Below, piece after piece: positions 1 through 9,083 of a stretch of DNA of 58,503 nt (its first letter is position 1; every line of letters begins with the position of its first letter). The notes under the pieces were generated by a model that searched no databases, was not told the DNA's origin, and saw only the letters and a program-made list of their open reading frames with translations. The stretch covers positions 1 to 58,503 of the forward strand of contig JBFMCT010000018.1 of NCBI GenBank assembly GCA_040754375.1, given 5' to 3'. A program made the position numbers and the translations under genes. Source of the DNA: Actinomycetota bacterium. GTDB lineage: Bacteria; Actinomycetota; Acidimicrobiia; Acidimicrobiales; AC-14.

Positions 1-257
1 CCGTCGACGCCGCCACCTTGGCCGAGGCCGCCCGGGACTGCGGGGGCCGGGTGGTGGTGGCCGAGGACCACTGGGCCGAGGGCGGCCTGGGCGACGCCGT
101 GGCCCAGGCCCTGGCCGCAGCCACCGATGGCCCCCTGCACCTGCGGGCGCTGGCCGTGTCGGCCATGCCCACCTCGGGCAAGCCCGACGAGCTGGTGGCG
201 GCCGCCGGCATCGACGCCACCGCCATCGCCGACGCCGCCCGCAAGCTGGTCGGATAG
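1..257 (+). CDS. tkt: Transketolase, C-terminal fragment
   Basis: The gene enters from the left edge in the frame beginning at base 3 and stops at TAG 255-257. The roughly 84 visible residues match the C-terminal domain of transketolase, including the segment VVVAEDHWAEGGLGDAV and a closing helix rich in Ala and Asp. Transketolase moves two-carbon ketol units between sugar phosphates in the pentose phosphate pathway. The ThDP-binding and pyrimidine-binding domains lie outside the window, so completeness cannot be judged. A 1-deoxyxylulose-5-phosphate synthase C-terminus is the main alternative. A strong hairpin follows the stop. Confidence 0.75.
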   Translation, partial: VDAATLAEAARDCGGRVVVAEDHWAEGGLGDAVAQALAAATDGPLHLRALAVSAMPTSGKPDELVAAAGIDATAIADAARKLVG

Positions 258-277
258 AGCCTCCTGGCGTCCTCGCG

Positions 278-305
278 GGCTGGAGCACCATCAGGTGCTC
301 CAGCC
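278..305. terminator. Bidirectional hairpin terminator
   Basis: A perfect 12-bp stem (GGCTGGAGCACC and its complement) encloses a four-base ATCA loop. It lies between the ends of two convergent genes, the transketolase (+) and the BNR/RTX protein (-). There is no long T tract, which is usual for GC-rich actinobacterial terminators. Confidence 0.8.
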
Positions 306-320
306 AGCCGAGGGCTCATC

Positions 321-2120
321 TCAGGGGTTGCAGCCGCCGAGGTTGGTGTCACCAGGATCGGACACACAGATGTCGCCCGTGGTGTGCGCCCCGCCGTGGA
401 AGAAGTCGCCACCCACGCCGTTGACCGTGTCAAGGATGTCGTCACCGGCATCGCCGCTCAGGCGGTCGATCCCCGCCCCGCCCACCAGCAGGTCGTTCCC
501 GGCACCCCCGGACAGGCGGTCGTTGCCGGGACCGCCGTAGAGCTGGTCGTCGCCCGCCCCACCCGATAGCTGGTCGTCGCCCTCGCCACCGCAGAGGATG
601 TCGTTGCCGCCCATACCCGCGATCCGGTCGTTGCCCCCGAGCCCGAAGATGATGTCGTCACCGGCGGTGCCGATGAGGTCGTCGTCCCCGGCGGTGCCGA
701 TGATGGTGGGGACCAGCCCGGCCGGGCAGTCGAGAGCCGTGGGGCCGGCCAGTACGTCGAAGAAGACGTCGGGGTCGGGCCGGCCCGCCGGCCAGTTGGC
801 GTTGGTGACCGTGTTGCGGTTGTCACCCCACATGTAGAAGAACAGCGAGCCCCACCCGTCGATGGCGATGTACTCGCCCATGTAGCACTGGGCTGCCCCG
901 GGGTTGAAGTTGGGGTTTAGCTGGGGCACCCCGAAGGAGACGTCGGTCACCCTGACGATGGGCGCGAAGGTGGCGCCCCCGTCGGCCGAGAAGGCCGTGT
1001 ACACGTCGATGAGCATGTTGTTGGCCGCGTCGTTGCGCCGGTCGTACCAGACCACGGCCACGTCGCCCGTGTCGTTGACCGCCACGTTGGGCTCGAACTG
1101 GTCAGTGGCGCCTCCGCCTCCTCCGATCTGGGTCATGGCGCTCCAGGTGGCGCCGTTGTCGGTCGACCGGCTGAAGAACACGTCGGAGTTGTCGGGGGTG
1201 CCCGCCGGGTCGCTGGCCCAGACGATGTAGAGGTTGCCGTCGTTGGGACCGCCGGTGGTGTCGGTCGCCATCCACGCCTGGTGGAGCATGCGGATGTTGC
1301 CCGTCAGGGTGGGACGGTTCCCGCCGCCGCAGGCCACGATCGTGTCGGTCCCGGGCTCGCGGGTGGCGGCCGAGTTGACCGTGACGGCCGCCGAGTAGGT
1401 AAGGCCCGCATCCACCGAGCGGGAGAACACGATGTCGTCGGTGTCGCGCCGGGCCCAGGTGACGTTTACCGCCCCGTCCGAGCCCACCTGGACGTTGCAG
1501 CCGAAGGGGGCCGTGCCGTCGGCGCCGATGACCATCTCGTTCTGGTAGGTGTTGCCGCCGTCGATCGAGCGCATGACCCGCAGCTCGCTCCCGCTGAAGA
1601 ACCGGGTGAAGCACAGGTAGACGTTGCCGTCGTTGGGGCCACCGGTGTTGTCGACGGCGATCCAGGGCTTGTCGGCCAGGGACGTGTCCCCCAAGGCGAC
1701 CGAGGCGTTCACCGCCGCCCCGAACGTCTGGCAGCCGTCGGTCGACCGGGCGACACGGATCTGGGTGGTGCCGAGGCTGGCGTAGAAGTAGGTGTCGCTG
1801 GCCTCGTGGTAGGCGAGGACGGGGTCACCCCGCTCGCTGATCCCCCCGAGGTCGGTCCAGGTGGCCCCGAGGTCGGTCGACCGGGCCAGGCCCGACAGGC
1901 CCTGGGGCCCGAAGTCGTTGAAGCCGGCACAGATCACGCCGTTGGCCCCCACCACCAGCGAGGTCTCGCTCTGGGTCGTGACGTCGTTGGCCACGTCGTC
2001 GGTCGTCGGGTCGTTGACCTGCACGTCGACCCCCGCGAAAGCAGACGCCGTCATCGCCAGGCTCACCAGGCCCGCTGCTGCGGCGGCCCCCGTCCGGCGC
2101 CTTCCCCCCCGTAGCTTCAC
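321..2120 (-). CDS. Secreted BNR/sialidase-like repeat protein with C-terminal RTX calcium-binding repeats
   Basis: This 599-aa protein starts at GTG 2120 with AAGGAGCGG just upstream. Residues 1-30 are a signal peptide (basic start, hydrophobic core, SAFA). Residues of about 45-460 hold repeated BNR/Asp-box segments such as RSTDLGATW, RSIDGGNTY and RSTDNGATW, which suggest a sialidase-like beta-propeller. After a linker, about residues 475-575 carry tandem GGxGxDxL nonapeptides typical of RTX beta-rolls that fold on Ca2+ outside the cell. I see no sialidase active-site set, so enzymatic activity is unproven; adhesion or glycan binding is equally likely. It lies 20 bp downstream of a lipoprotein gene on the same strand. 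Confidence 0.85.
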   Translation of the reverse strand: MKLRGGRRRTGAAAAAGLVSLAMTASAFAGVDVQVNDPTTDDVANDVTTQSETSLVVGANGVICAGFNDFGPQGLSGLARSTDLGATWTDLGGISERGDPVLAYHEASDTYFYASLGTTQIRVARSTDGCQTFGAAVNASVALGDTSLADKPWIAVDNTGGPNDGNVYLCFTRFFSGSELRVMRSIDGGNTYQNEMVIGADGTAPFGCNVQVGSDGAVNVTWARRDTDDIVFSRSVDAGLTYSAAVTVNSAATREPGTDTIVACGGGNRPTLTGNIRMLHQAWMATDTTGGPNDGNLYIVWASDPAGTPDNSDVFFSRSTDNGATWSAMTQIGGGGGATDQFEPNVAVNDTGDVAVVWYDRRNDAANNMLIDVYTAFSADGGATFAPIVRVTDVSFGVPQLNPNFNPGAAQCYMGEYIAIDGWGSLFFYMWGDNRNTVTNANWPAGRPDPDVFFDVLAGPTALDCPAGLVPTIIGTAGDDDLIGTAGDDIIFGLGGNDRIAGMGGNDILCGGEGDDQLSGGAGDDQLYGGPGNDRLSGGAGNDLLVGGAGIDRLSGDAGDDILDTVNGVGGDFFHGGAHTTGDICVSDPGDTNLGGCNP

Positions 2121-2140
2121 TATCCGCTCCTTGTGCGTTG

Positions 2141-2878
2141 TCAGTCCGGAAGCGCCAGAGAAGCCAGGACCTGTGCGACCTCGGCCCGGCGCTGGGCTTC
2201 CAGCTCGGGAGAGGCAGTGACCGCGGTCCTGACCTGGTAGCGCCGTGATGAGGTGTCGACAAAGTAGGTCGATGACCCGCCGCTAGCGGCCACGAAGGCG
2301 GGCCGGCCCGCCAGCGTCGCCGCCTGGAACCCGCCGGTGCCACCGTAGGTGGCCGCCATGTAACCGTCGAGGCTGAGGCCTTCGGTGCCCTTCCAGCACA
2401 GCTGTACGAACGACTGCAGCACCTGGGCGCCGGGGCCGGAGGCGTCGGGCAGGGCGCGGTCGACCACCAGCGCCGAGGCACAATCGGCGCCCGCCGCGAA
2501 CGCCGAGGAGATCACCGGCCCGGCCGGGCCCCAGCCGCTCGGGTAGGTAAGCGAGAAGTCACCCTCGACCGAAGACCGGGCCGCGGTGGTCACCGGCGGA
2601 GCGGTCGAAGGAGGGGGGTCGCCGCCGGACGGGGGCGCCAGCGTGGGGGTGGTCCCTGGTCCCGTCGGGCCCGTGGTCTCCACCGTCGGTGAGGGGCCCG
2701 AGGTCGGTCCCGGTCCGGGGGCGTCGGCTGGGAGGTCCAGGGCGTTCAAGGTAGGTGCCGGCTGCGTGGCTGTGGGCCCAGGCGCGGACGACGGGCTCCC
2801 TTCCCCGCCGCAGCTGGCCAGCCCGAACGCGACCACTGCGACGGACAATCTGACCCTCCAGCGTGGAACCGATGCCAT
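2141..2878 (-). CDS. Putative lipoprotein, Pro/Thr-rich linker
   Basis: This 245-aa protein begins at ATG 2878 after a GAGGTG-type ribosome site. A lipobox (FGLASC) near residue 23 predicts lipid anchoring to the outer face of the membrane. Residues of about 28-95 are a low-complexity Pro/Thr/Gly/Ser linker. Residues of about 105-240 look globular (FSLTYPSGWGPAG and GFQAATLAGRPAFVAA), with two Cys that could pair after export. I recognise no family. The following BNR/RTX gene begins 20 bp downstream, so the two are probably co-transcribed and both act outside the cell. Confidence 0.7.
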   Translation of the reverse strand: MASVPRWRVRLSVAVVAFGLASCGGEGSPSSAPGPTATQPAPTLNALDLPADAPGPGPTSGPSPTVETTGPTGPGTTPTLAPPSGGDPPPSTAPPVTTAARSSVEGDFSLTYPSGWGPAGPVISSAFAAGADCASALVVDRALPDASGPGAQVLQSFVQLCWKGTEGLSLDGYMAATYGGTGGFQAATLAGRPAFVAASGGSSTYFVDTSSRRYQVRTAVTASPELEAQRRAEVAQVLASLALPD

Positions 2879-2992
2879 GGCTGCACCTCAGCGCTCGGGA
2901 GCAGGGTAACCCACCCCCATCGTGTTACGCCGGAGAACGGTTCGGTGTCAAGAGCGCGACAGAACGGGCGCGTTGTGCTAACCCGGAAGGCC

Positions 2993-3508
2993 ATGGGAAC
3001 CAGCTCGGTGCCGGACCGTGACCGGCCTGTCATGCCCGAGGGTTACGGCGTCCCCGCCTCCAGCGACGGCCTTCTCGAGTGGCCGGCGGTCGAGGACCGG
3101 TTGGTGGCCTCGTCCCAGTACTGGATGGCGACCACCCGCCCCGACGGGCGCCCCCACGTGGTCCCCCGGTGGGGGGTGTGGGTCGACGGGCGGTTCTGGT
3201 ACGACGGCGCGCCCACCACCGTCCACGCCCGCAACCTCACCCACAACCGCGCCTGCACCCTCCACCTGGAAGACGGGTGGAAGGCGGTGATCGTGGAAGG
3301 CACGTCCGGGCCGGCCTCACCTCCCGGGCCCGAGCTCGGTGCCCGGCTGTCCCAGGCCTTCGCCGCGAAGTACGCCGGCCGAGGCTACGAACCGGGGCCC
3401 GACGCCTGGGAGGGGGAAGGCGCGGGCGGCCTGTGCGTGCTCATGCCCTCCAAGGCCATGGCCTGGTTCGACTTCCCCAACGACGTCACCCGGTTCCGGT
3501 TCGGCTGA
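2993..3508 (+). CDS. Pyridoxamine 5'-phosphate oxidase-fold protein
   Basis: About 171 aa from ATG 2993; an in-frame start at 2945 would add an unlikely Arg-rich tail. The sequence has the split-barrel flavin-binding signature of this superfamily: ASSQYWMATTRPDGRPHVVP followed by GVWVDGRFWYDGA and a Thr-rich segment NLTHNRACTLHLEDG. Relatives bind FMN, F420 or haem and reduce small molecules or protect against oxidants. The particular substrate cannot be read from sequence. It stands alone between a reverse lipoprotein gene and a convergent ABC exporter permease. Confidence 0.85.
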   Translation: MGTSSVPDRDRPVMPEGYGVPASSDGLLEWPAVEDRLVASSQYWMATTRPDGRPHVVPRWGVWVDGRFWYDGAPTTVHARNLTHNRACTLHLEDGWKAVIVEGTSGPASPPGPELGARLSQAFAAKYAGRGYEPGPDAWEGEGAGGLCVLMPSKAMAWFDFPNDVTRFRFG

Positions 3509-3530
3509 CCGTGCCAGCTGGGGACCGAGG

Positions 3531-4394
3531 TCACCCGGTGTTCTCGGCCCGGCGGTAGAGGCGGGTGGTGAGGGGGGCGAAGACCGCGGTCAGGGCCAAG
3601 GCGACCAACAGGACCACGGTTATCTCGCCCGTCAGCACCTCGCCGTTCATAAGGCCCCGCACGGCCGTGGTGAGGATGGATATGGGGTTGACGTCGACGA
3701 ACGCCTCCAGCCACCCGGGCAGGGTGGTGGGGTCCACGAACACGTTGGAGAGGAACGTGAAGGGGAAGATGCCCATGAACCCGGCGTTCATCACCGCGTT
3801 GGGGGCCCGCATGACCAGGCCGATGGTGGTGAACACCCACGAGAGGGCAAAGGCGAACAGCACGACCAGGCCCAGGGCGCTGACCACCCCGACCACGCCC
3901 GCATCCGGCCGGTAGCCGAGCAGCACGCCCACCAGCACGATCACGGTGCCGGCCAGCAGGTAGCGGGCGCTGTCGCCCAGCAACGAGCCCACCAGCGGAG
4001 CCGGCCTCCAGATGGGCAACGAGCGGAACCGGTCGACTACACCCTTGGTGAGGTCGGTGTTGAGGGCCACGCCCGAGTAGACGGTCGTGAACAGCACGGA
4101 CATGACCAAGATGCCGGGCAGCAGGTAGTCGAGGTACTCCCGGGTCGACCCTGCGATGGCACCACCAAAGATGTACGTGAACATGAGCACGAACATGATC
4201 GGGGTGATGGTCACGTCGAGGAGTTGCTCGGGGACGTGCTTGACCTTCAGCATCCCCCGCCACCCAAAGGCCACGGCCGCCGCCGCGGGGCCGGGGCGAG
4301 GCGGCCGTGGCGCGGTAGAGATGGCCCGCCTGACAGCCTCGGCGTCCGCGGCCGCGGGAGGTGAGGCCTTGGGGGTCGCGGTCCCGTCGCTCAT
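3531..4394 (-). CDS. ABC-2 type transporter permease (DrrB-like)
   Basis: This 287-aa protein has a Pro/Ala-rich cytoplasmic N-terminus and about six hydrophobic segments (for example [14 protein letters not shown] and [15 protein letters not shown]). The stretch [20 protein letters not shown] is typical of the DrrB/ABC2 membrane family. It would form the membrane channel of a drug, lipid or glycoconjugate exporter. Its start overlaps the stop of the ATPase gene by four bases (ATGA), a translational-coupling arrangement. Substrate unknown. Confidence 0.88.
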   Translation of the reverse strand: MSDGTATPKASPPAAADAEAVRRAISTAPRPPRPGPAAAAVAFGWRGMLKVKHVPEQLLDVTITPIMFVLMFTYIFGGAIAGSTREYLDYLLPGILVMSVLFTTVYSGVALNTDLTKGVVDRFRSLPIWRPAPLVGSLLGDSARYLLAGTVIVLVGVLLGYRPDAGVVGVVSALGLVVLFAFALSWVFTTIGLVMRAPNAVMNAGFMGIFPFTFLSNVFVDPTTLPGWLEAFVDVNPISILTTAVRGLMNGEVLTGEITVVLLVALALTAVFAPLTTRLYRRAENTG

Positions 4395-5371
4395 CGTGTC
4401 TCCTCTCCGGTCATCTCGGCGGCCCCGTCACCGTCGGCCTTATGGCCGGTGAGGGCCAGGAAGACCTCGTCCAGGCTGGGCTGGCCCAGCGCGAAGTCAG
4501 CCACTTCAACCCCGGCGGCCACCAGCGCGGCGATGACCTCGGCCGCCTCGCCAGGCCCCGGACAAGGGACCGACATACCCGCAGGGTCGCTGGCCAGGGT
4601 CACGGCGCCCAGAGCCCGTTCGAGTACGGCGGCCGCCTCCGGGCGTTGCGCGGGGTCGAGCAGCCGCACCCGCAGCGAGCCCGGCCCCACCGACTTCTTG
4701 AGCTGGGCGGGGGTGCCCTCGGCGATGACCCGCCCGTGGTCGATCACGGCGATGCCGTCGGCCAACTGGTCGGCCTCCTCGAGGTACTGGGTGCACAGCA
4801 GCACGGTGGTGCCCTCCGAGACCAGCACCCGCACGATGTCCCACACCTGGTTGCGGGACCGGGGGTCGAGACCGGTGGTGGGTTCGTCGAGGAACATGAG
4901 CTCGGGGGTGACCACCAAGCTGGCGGCGATGTCGAGCCGGCGCCGCATCCCCCCCGAGTAGGTGCCGACCAGCCGGCCGCCGTCGGCCGCCAGCCCGAAG
5001 GCCTCCAGCAGGTCGCCGGCCCGGGCCTTGGCCCCGGCCCAGGTCAGACCGAGCAGCCGGCCGAGCAGGACCAGGTTCTCCCGACCGGTGAGGTGCTCGT
5101 CGACCGAGGCCAACTGGCCCGTGAGGCTGATGGCCCCCCTGACCTGCTCGGCCTGCTCGACAACGTCGAAGCCCATGACCCGGGCCGTCCCGCCGTCTGG
5201 GCGCAGCAGGGTGGCCAGTATCCGGATGGTCGTGGTCTTGCCCGCACCGTTGGGCCCGAGCACGCCGTACACCGCGCCGCGCGGCACGGCCAGCTCGACG
5301 CCGTCGACGGCGCGCACCTTTCCGAACGTCTTCACCAGGCCGCTCGCCTCGATGGCCAGCGATCCGTTCAT
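4391..5371 (-). CDS. Daunorubicin-resistance-type ABC transporter ATPase (DrrA-like)
   Basis: This 326-aa ATPase starts at ATG 5371 after GGAGGTCG. It shows Walker [11 protein letters not shown], the Q-loop region, the ABC signature [12 protein letters not shown], Walker [13 protein letters not shown] and a switch region. The C-terminal 80 residues form the extra domain usual in DrrA proteins. It pairs with the permease encoded directly downstream with a four-base overlap. Together they form an exporter; resistance to a natural product or export of a cell-envelope lipid are both possible. Confidence 0.92.
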   Translation of the reverse strand: MNGSLAIEASGLVKTFGKVRAVDGVELAVPRGAVYGVLGPNGAGKTTTIRILATLLRPDGGTARVMGFDVVEQAEQVRGAISLTGQLASVDEHLTGRENLVLLGRLLGLTWAGAKARAGDLLEAFGLAADGGRLVGTYSGGMRRRLDIAASLVVTPELMFLDEPTTGLDPRSRNQVWDIVRVLVSEGTTVLLCTQYLEEADQLADGIAVIDHGRVIAEGTPAQLKKSVGPGSLRVRLLDPAQRPEAAAVLERALGAVTLASDPAGMSVPCPGPGEAAEVIAALVAAGVEVADFALGQPSLDEVFLALTGHKADGDGAAEMTGEETR

Positions 5372-5439
5372 TGCGACCTCCCCGCGCCGGGTGGGCCCAG
5401 CCGCTCCGACCGTACCGCCGGGCGACCGGGAATGAGGGA

Positions 5440-5445
5440 TAATTT
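5440..5445 (+). promoter_or_regulatory. -10 element (TAATTT) of the DEAD-box helicase gene
   Basis: TAATTT lies nine bases before the GTG start at 5455 with no Shine-Dalgarno sequence between them. This predicts transcription starting at or next to the start codon (leaderless). The site sits in the 83-bp divergent gap between the ABC exporter and the helicase. Confidence 0.55.
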
Positions 5446-5454
5446 CCGCTCCTC

Positions 5455-7173
5455 GTGACCTCTGGACCCGAAAACGCCGCGCCCTTTGCCGACCTGGGCC
5501 TGCGGGTCGAGCTGGTGGAGGCCCTCGCCGCTCTCGGCTACGAGGAGCCCACGCCCATCCAGCGCCAGGCCATCCCGCCCCTGGTGGAGGGCCGCGACCT
5601 ACTGGGCCAGGCGGCCACGGGGACAGGCAAGACAGCCGCTTTCGCCCTGCCGCTGCTCGAACGCCTGGCCCCGGCCACCGAGCGCGACAGCCAGCCCGGG
5701 GCGCTGGTGCTCGTACCCACCCGGGAGCTGGCCGTCCAGGTCTCAGGGGCGGTCCACCGCTACGGGCGGGGCCTGGGGGTGAGGGTCGTGCCCATCTACG
5801 GCGGCCAGCCCATCGTCCGCCAACTCGGTGCCCTGGCCCGGGGCGTCGACATCGTGGTGGCCACGCCCGGCCGGGCCCTCGACCACATCGGCCGGGGGAC
5901 GCTGGCCCTCGGGTCGCTGTCGGCCGTGGTGCTCGACGAGGCCGATGAGATGCTCGACATGGGCTTCGCCGAGGACATCGAGGCCATCCTCGGGGCCACC
6001 CCCGAGGGCCGCCAGACGGTCCTGTTCTCGGCCACCCTGCCGCCCCGGATCGACGGCATGGTGCGGCGCCACCTCCGAGACCCGGTGCGCATCCTGGTCG
6101 GCCAGGCGGCCGCCCCCGAGGGGGCCGCTCCCCTCGTGCGCCAGGTGGCCTACGTCGTGGCCCGCGCCCACAAGCCGGCCGCCCTGGGGCGGCTGCTCGA
6201 CATCGAGTCGCCGGCCGCGGCCATCGTCTTCTGCCGTACCCGGGACGAGGTCGACGAGATCACCGAGCTGCTCAACGGCCGGGGCTACAGGGCCGAGGCC
6301 CTCCACGGGGGCATGGCCCAGGAACAGCGAGACCGGGTCATGGGCCGGTTGCGAGCGGGGACGGCCGACCTGGTGGTGGCCACCGACGTGGCCGCCCGGG
6401 GCCTCGACATCAGCCAGCTCAGCCACGTCGTCAACTACGAGGTGCCGCCTTCGCCCGACGCCTACGTCCACCGCATCGGCCGGGTGGGCCGGGCGGGGCG
6501 CGAAGGGGTGGCCATCACCCTGGCCGAACCACGCGAGCACCGGATGCTCAAGACCATCGAGCGGGCCACCCGCCAGCACATCTCGGTCGAGAAGGTGCCC
6601 AGCAGCGCCGACCTCCAGGCCCGCCGGCTCGAGCTCACGCGGGCCGCCTTGGAGGAGTCGATCCGCCAGGACGACCTCGACCGCTTCAGGGTGGTGGTGG
6701 AGACCCTGGCCGACCAGTTCGACGTCATGGAGGTGGCCATGGCGGCCGTGAAGCTGGCCCACGAGGCCTCGGGGCTGGTCGTCGACGACGAGGACATCCC
6801 CGAGGCGGTCGTGCGGCCCCCCAAGCCCCACGACCGGGCCGGGGCCGGCGGCCCGGGTGGCTCCGGCTGGGCCGGGGCGGGCGGGGCCGGGGCGGGCGGC
6901 CGCAAGGGCCGGCCGATGCGGGGCGGGGGGCGCAGCGCCCGGCTCTTCGTGGGCGCAGGCCGCACCTCCGGGCTGAGGCCCGGTGACCTGGTCGGGGCCA
7001 TCGCGGGCGAGACCCGGCTGGCCGGGCGCGACATCGGGGCCATCGAGATCGCCGACCGGTTCTCGCTCGTCGAGGTGCCGGCCGACGCGGCCGACGAGGT
7101 GGTGGCCGCCCTGAAGGCCACGACCATCAAGGGGCGCAAGGTGACGGTGCGGCGGGCCCACGAGGACCGCTGA
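5455..7173 (+). CDS. deaD: DEAD-box ATP-dependent RNA helicase (DeaD/CsdA-like)
   Basis: This 572-aa protein begins at GTG 5455. All helicase motifs are present in order: a Q motif ([10 protein letters not shown]), motif [15 protein letters not shown], motif II DEAD, SAT, the second RecA domain with ARGLD, and [11 protein letters not shown] Gly-rich linker near residues 460-490 leads to a C-terminal DbpA-type RNA-binding domain ([19 protein letters not shown] to the end). Such helicases unwind structured RNA in ribosome assembly and cold adaptation. A likely leaderless promoter precedes it, and a DUF3097 gene follows after three bases, so the two probably form an operon. Confidence 0.93.
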   Translation: MTSGPENAAPFADLGLRVELVEALAALGYEEPTPIQRQAIPPLVEGRDLLGQAATGTGKTAAFALPLLERLAPATERDSQPGALVLVPTRELAVQVSGAVHRYGRGLGVRVVPIYGGQPIVRQLGALARGVDIVVATPGRALDHIGRGTLALGSLSAVVLDEADEMLDMGFAEDIEAILGATPEGRQTVLFSATLPPRIDGMVRRHLRDPVRILVGQAAAPEGAAPLVRQVAYVVARAHKPAALGRLLDIESPAAAIVFCRTRDEVDEITELLNGRGYRAEALHGGMAQEQRDRVMGRLRAGTADLVVATDVAARGLDISQLSHVVNYEVPPSPDAYVHRIGRVGRAGREGVAITLAEPREHRMLKTIERATRQHISVEKVPSSADLQARRLELTRAALEESIRQDDLDRFRVVVETLADQFDVMEVAMAAVKLAHEASGLVVDDEDIPEAVVRPPKPHDRAGAGGPGGSGWAGAGGAGAGGRKGRPMRGGGRSARLFVGAGRTSGLRPGDLVGAIAGETRLAGRDIGAIEIADRFSLVEVPADAADEVVAALKATTIKGRKVTVRRAHEDR

Positions 7174-7176
7174 GCG

Positions 7177-8046
7177 GTGGGCGACGCGAGCCTGCCCCCA
7201 GGCGCGGCTCCTCCTCCCCGGCGCCGTGACCCGTGGGCCGGGATCCTGTCCGGGCCGGTCGACGGCCCCGCCCGGCTGGCGGCCACCTACCCCGACGTCG
7301 ACGGCCGCCCTGGCCTGGCCGTGGTCCACCGGGGCAGTGCCTTCCGGGGCGTGATCGCCCGCTTCGAACGCGACGGCGTGGTCCTCAAGGGGGCCAGCGG
7401 GCTGGAGCGGGTCTTCCGGCTGACGCCCGGCGGGTTCTCCCTCGACGGCCGTTCGGTGACGCTCAAGCCACCCCGGCCCGCCCCCGCCGGGCCCGCCGGC
7501 CCGGCCCGCACCGCCTCCGGCTCTCTGGCCGTCGCCCCCCGACGCGCCCGAGTGGCCCGGGCCGGGCGCATCCTCGTCGAAGGGGTGCACGACGCCGAGC
7601 TGGTCGAGCAGGTCTGGGGTGACGACCTGCGGGCCGAAGCCGTCGTCGTGGAGCGCCTCGACGGCCTCGACAACCTGGCGGCTGTGGTGGCCGCCTTTCA
7701 GCCCGGGCCGGGTCGGCGCCTCGGGGCTCTGGTCGACCACCTCGTGCCGGGTACCAAGGAGGCCCGCCTGGCGGCGGCCGCCGTGCACCCCCACGTCCTG
7801 GTGACCGGCACTCCGTTCGTCGACATCTGGGAGGCGGTGAAGCCTTCGGTGGTGGGCATCGAGGCGTGGCCCGCCGTCCCCTACGGCGAGGACTGGAAGC
7901 AGGGCGTGTGCCGGCGCCTGGGGGTGGACAGCCCCTCCACCATGTGGCGGCGGGTGCTGGCCTCGGTCCGCTCCTACGCCGACCTCGACCCCGCCCTGGT
8001 GGGCGCCGTCGAACAGCTCATCGACTTCGTGACCGCCCCCGACTGA
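7177..8046 (+). CDS. DUF3097 family protein
   Basis: This 289-aa protein starts at GTG 7177, three bases after the helicase stop. Matching features of the actinobacterial DUF3097 family are an N-terminal domain ending in GVVLKGASGLERVFRL and a conserved core GRILVEGVHDAELVEQVWG, followed by VVVERLDGLDNL and a TGTPFVDIWEAVKP segment. The core resembles a Toprim-like arrangement (EGVHDAE, then Asp-rich strands), so a nucleic-acid role is conceivable, which would suit its helicase neighbour. That is inference; I know of no established biochemical function. Confidence 0.85.
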   Translation: MGDASLPPGAAPPPRRRDPWAGILSGPVDGPARLAATYPDVDGRPGLAVVHRGSAFRGVIARFERDGVVLKGASGLERVFRLTPGGFSLDGRSVTLKPPRPAPAGPAGPARTASGSLAVAPRRARVARAGRILVEGVHDAELVEQVWGDDLRAEAVVVERLDGLDNLAAVVAAFQPGPGRRLGALVDHLVPGTKEARLAAAAVHPHVLVTGTPFVDIWEAVKPSVVGIEAWPAVPYGEDWKQGVCRRLGVDSPSTMWRRVLASVRSYADLDPALVGAVEQLIDFVTAPD

Positions 8047-8066
8047 CCGAACCGGGGCCAGTCCGT

Positions 8067-9083
8067 TCAGCCCCGTAGGCCCGCGACCAGGTCGGTGGCG
8101 GCGCGAAAGCCAAGGCGGCGAGCGGCCAGCTCGGGTGAGGCGAAGACGTGGCGGACATCACCCGCCCTCCACTCACCGGTCACGACCGGGCGCGACTCGG
8201 GGCGGCAACCGGCCGCCTCCCACAGGGCGCCGGCCAGTTGGCCCACCGTCCGGGGCGTGCCGCTGCAGACGTTGACAGCCAAGAAGCCCTCGTCCACCTG
8301 GGCGCCGGCGGCAGCCACGTTGGCCCGGGCCACGTCGGTCACGTGGACGAAATCGCGGGTCTGGCGGCCGTCCTCGTACACCCGGGGGGGCCGACCGGCG
8401 GCCAGCGAACTGGCGAACAGGCTGGCCACGCCCGCGTAGGGGGTGTCGCGTGGCATCCGGGGCCCGTAGACGTTGTGGTAGCGCAGGGCCACGGCCGTGG
8501 CCCCGCACTCGCGCACGTAGGCGGCCACCAGGTGCTCCTGGTGGACCTTGGTGGCGGCGTAGACGTTGCGGGGGTCGATCGGGGCGTCCTCGGTCACCGC
8601 CTCGGCCACCAGGTCGCCACCGCACCGGGGGCAGGGCGGCTCGAACTGCCGGGCGTCGAGGCGGGCCGGGGGGCGGGGGGCGGCCCGCACCGACCCGTGG
8701 GCCGCGCACCGGTACCGGCCCTCGCCGTAGACGACCATGCTGCTGGCCAGCACGACCCGGCCCCCGAACCCGGTCCGGTGCAGCCCGGCCACCATGGCGG
8801 CCGTGCCCATGTCGTTGTCGTCGGCGTAGCTGGTCACGTCCGCGAAGTCGGTCCCCAAGCCCACGCGAGCCGCCTGGTGGAAGACAGCGTCGAACGGGCG
8901 GGCCAGCGCGTCGTCCCACGTGGCCTGGTGGCGGACGTCAGCCCGCACGTAACTGGCCCCCTCATTGGCCCACCGAGGCCGGGGCGCCCGGTCGAGGACG
9001 GTCACCTGGTGGCCGGCCTCCACCAGCAGGTCGACCACGTGGGAGCCGACGAACCCGGCGCCGCCGGTGACCAGCGCCCTCAC
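8067..9083 (-). CDS. NAD-dependent epimerase/dehydratase (extended SDR) with CxxC insert
   Basis: This 338-aa protein has an N-terminal GGAGFVGSH nucleotide-binding loop, SSMVVYGEG, and the catalytic YxxxK in NVYAATK near residue 195, followed by RYHNVYGPRMP. These mark an extended short-chain dehydrogenase acting on nucleotide sugars. A segment of about 40 residues before YxxxK contains PPCPRCGG, a possible metal-binding knuckle. GTG 9083 overlaps the stop of the histidine kinase gene by four bases, so it is the third gene of a regulator-kinase-epimerase operon. The exact sugar substrate is not evident. Confidence 0.87.
   Translation of the reverse strand: MRALVTGGAGFVGSHVVDLLVEAGHQVTVLDRAPRPRWANEGASYVRADVRHQATWDDALARPFDAVFHQAARVGLGTDFADVTSYADDNDMGTAAMVAGLHRTGFGGRVVLASSMVVYGEGRYRCAAHGSVRAAPRPPARLDARQFEPPCPRCGGDLVAEAVTEDAPIDPRNVYAATKVHQEHLVAAYVRECGATAVALRYHNVYGPRMPRDTPYAGVASLFASSLAAGRPPRVYEDGRQTRDFVHVTDVARANVAAAGAQVDEGFLAVNVCSGTPRTVGQLAGALWEAAGCRPESRPVVTGEWRAGDVRHVFASPELAARRLGFRAATDLVAGLRG

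Noticed and set aside
5743-7794. A 683-aa minus-strand open frame
   Set aside because: It is the antisense of the DEAD-box helicase and DUF3097 genes, which have clear motifs. Its Gly/His/Pro-rich composition is typical of a high-GC shadow frame.
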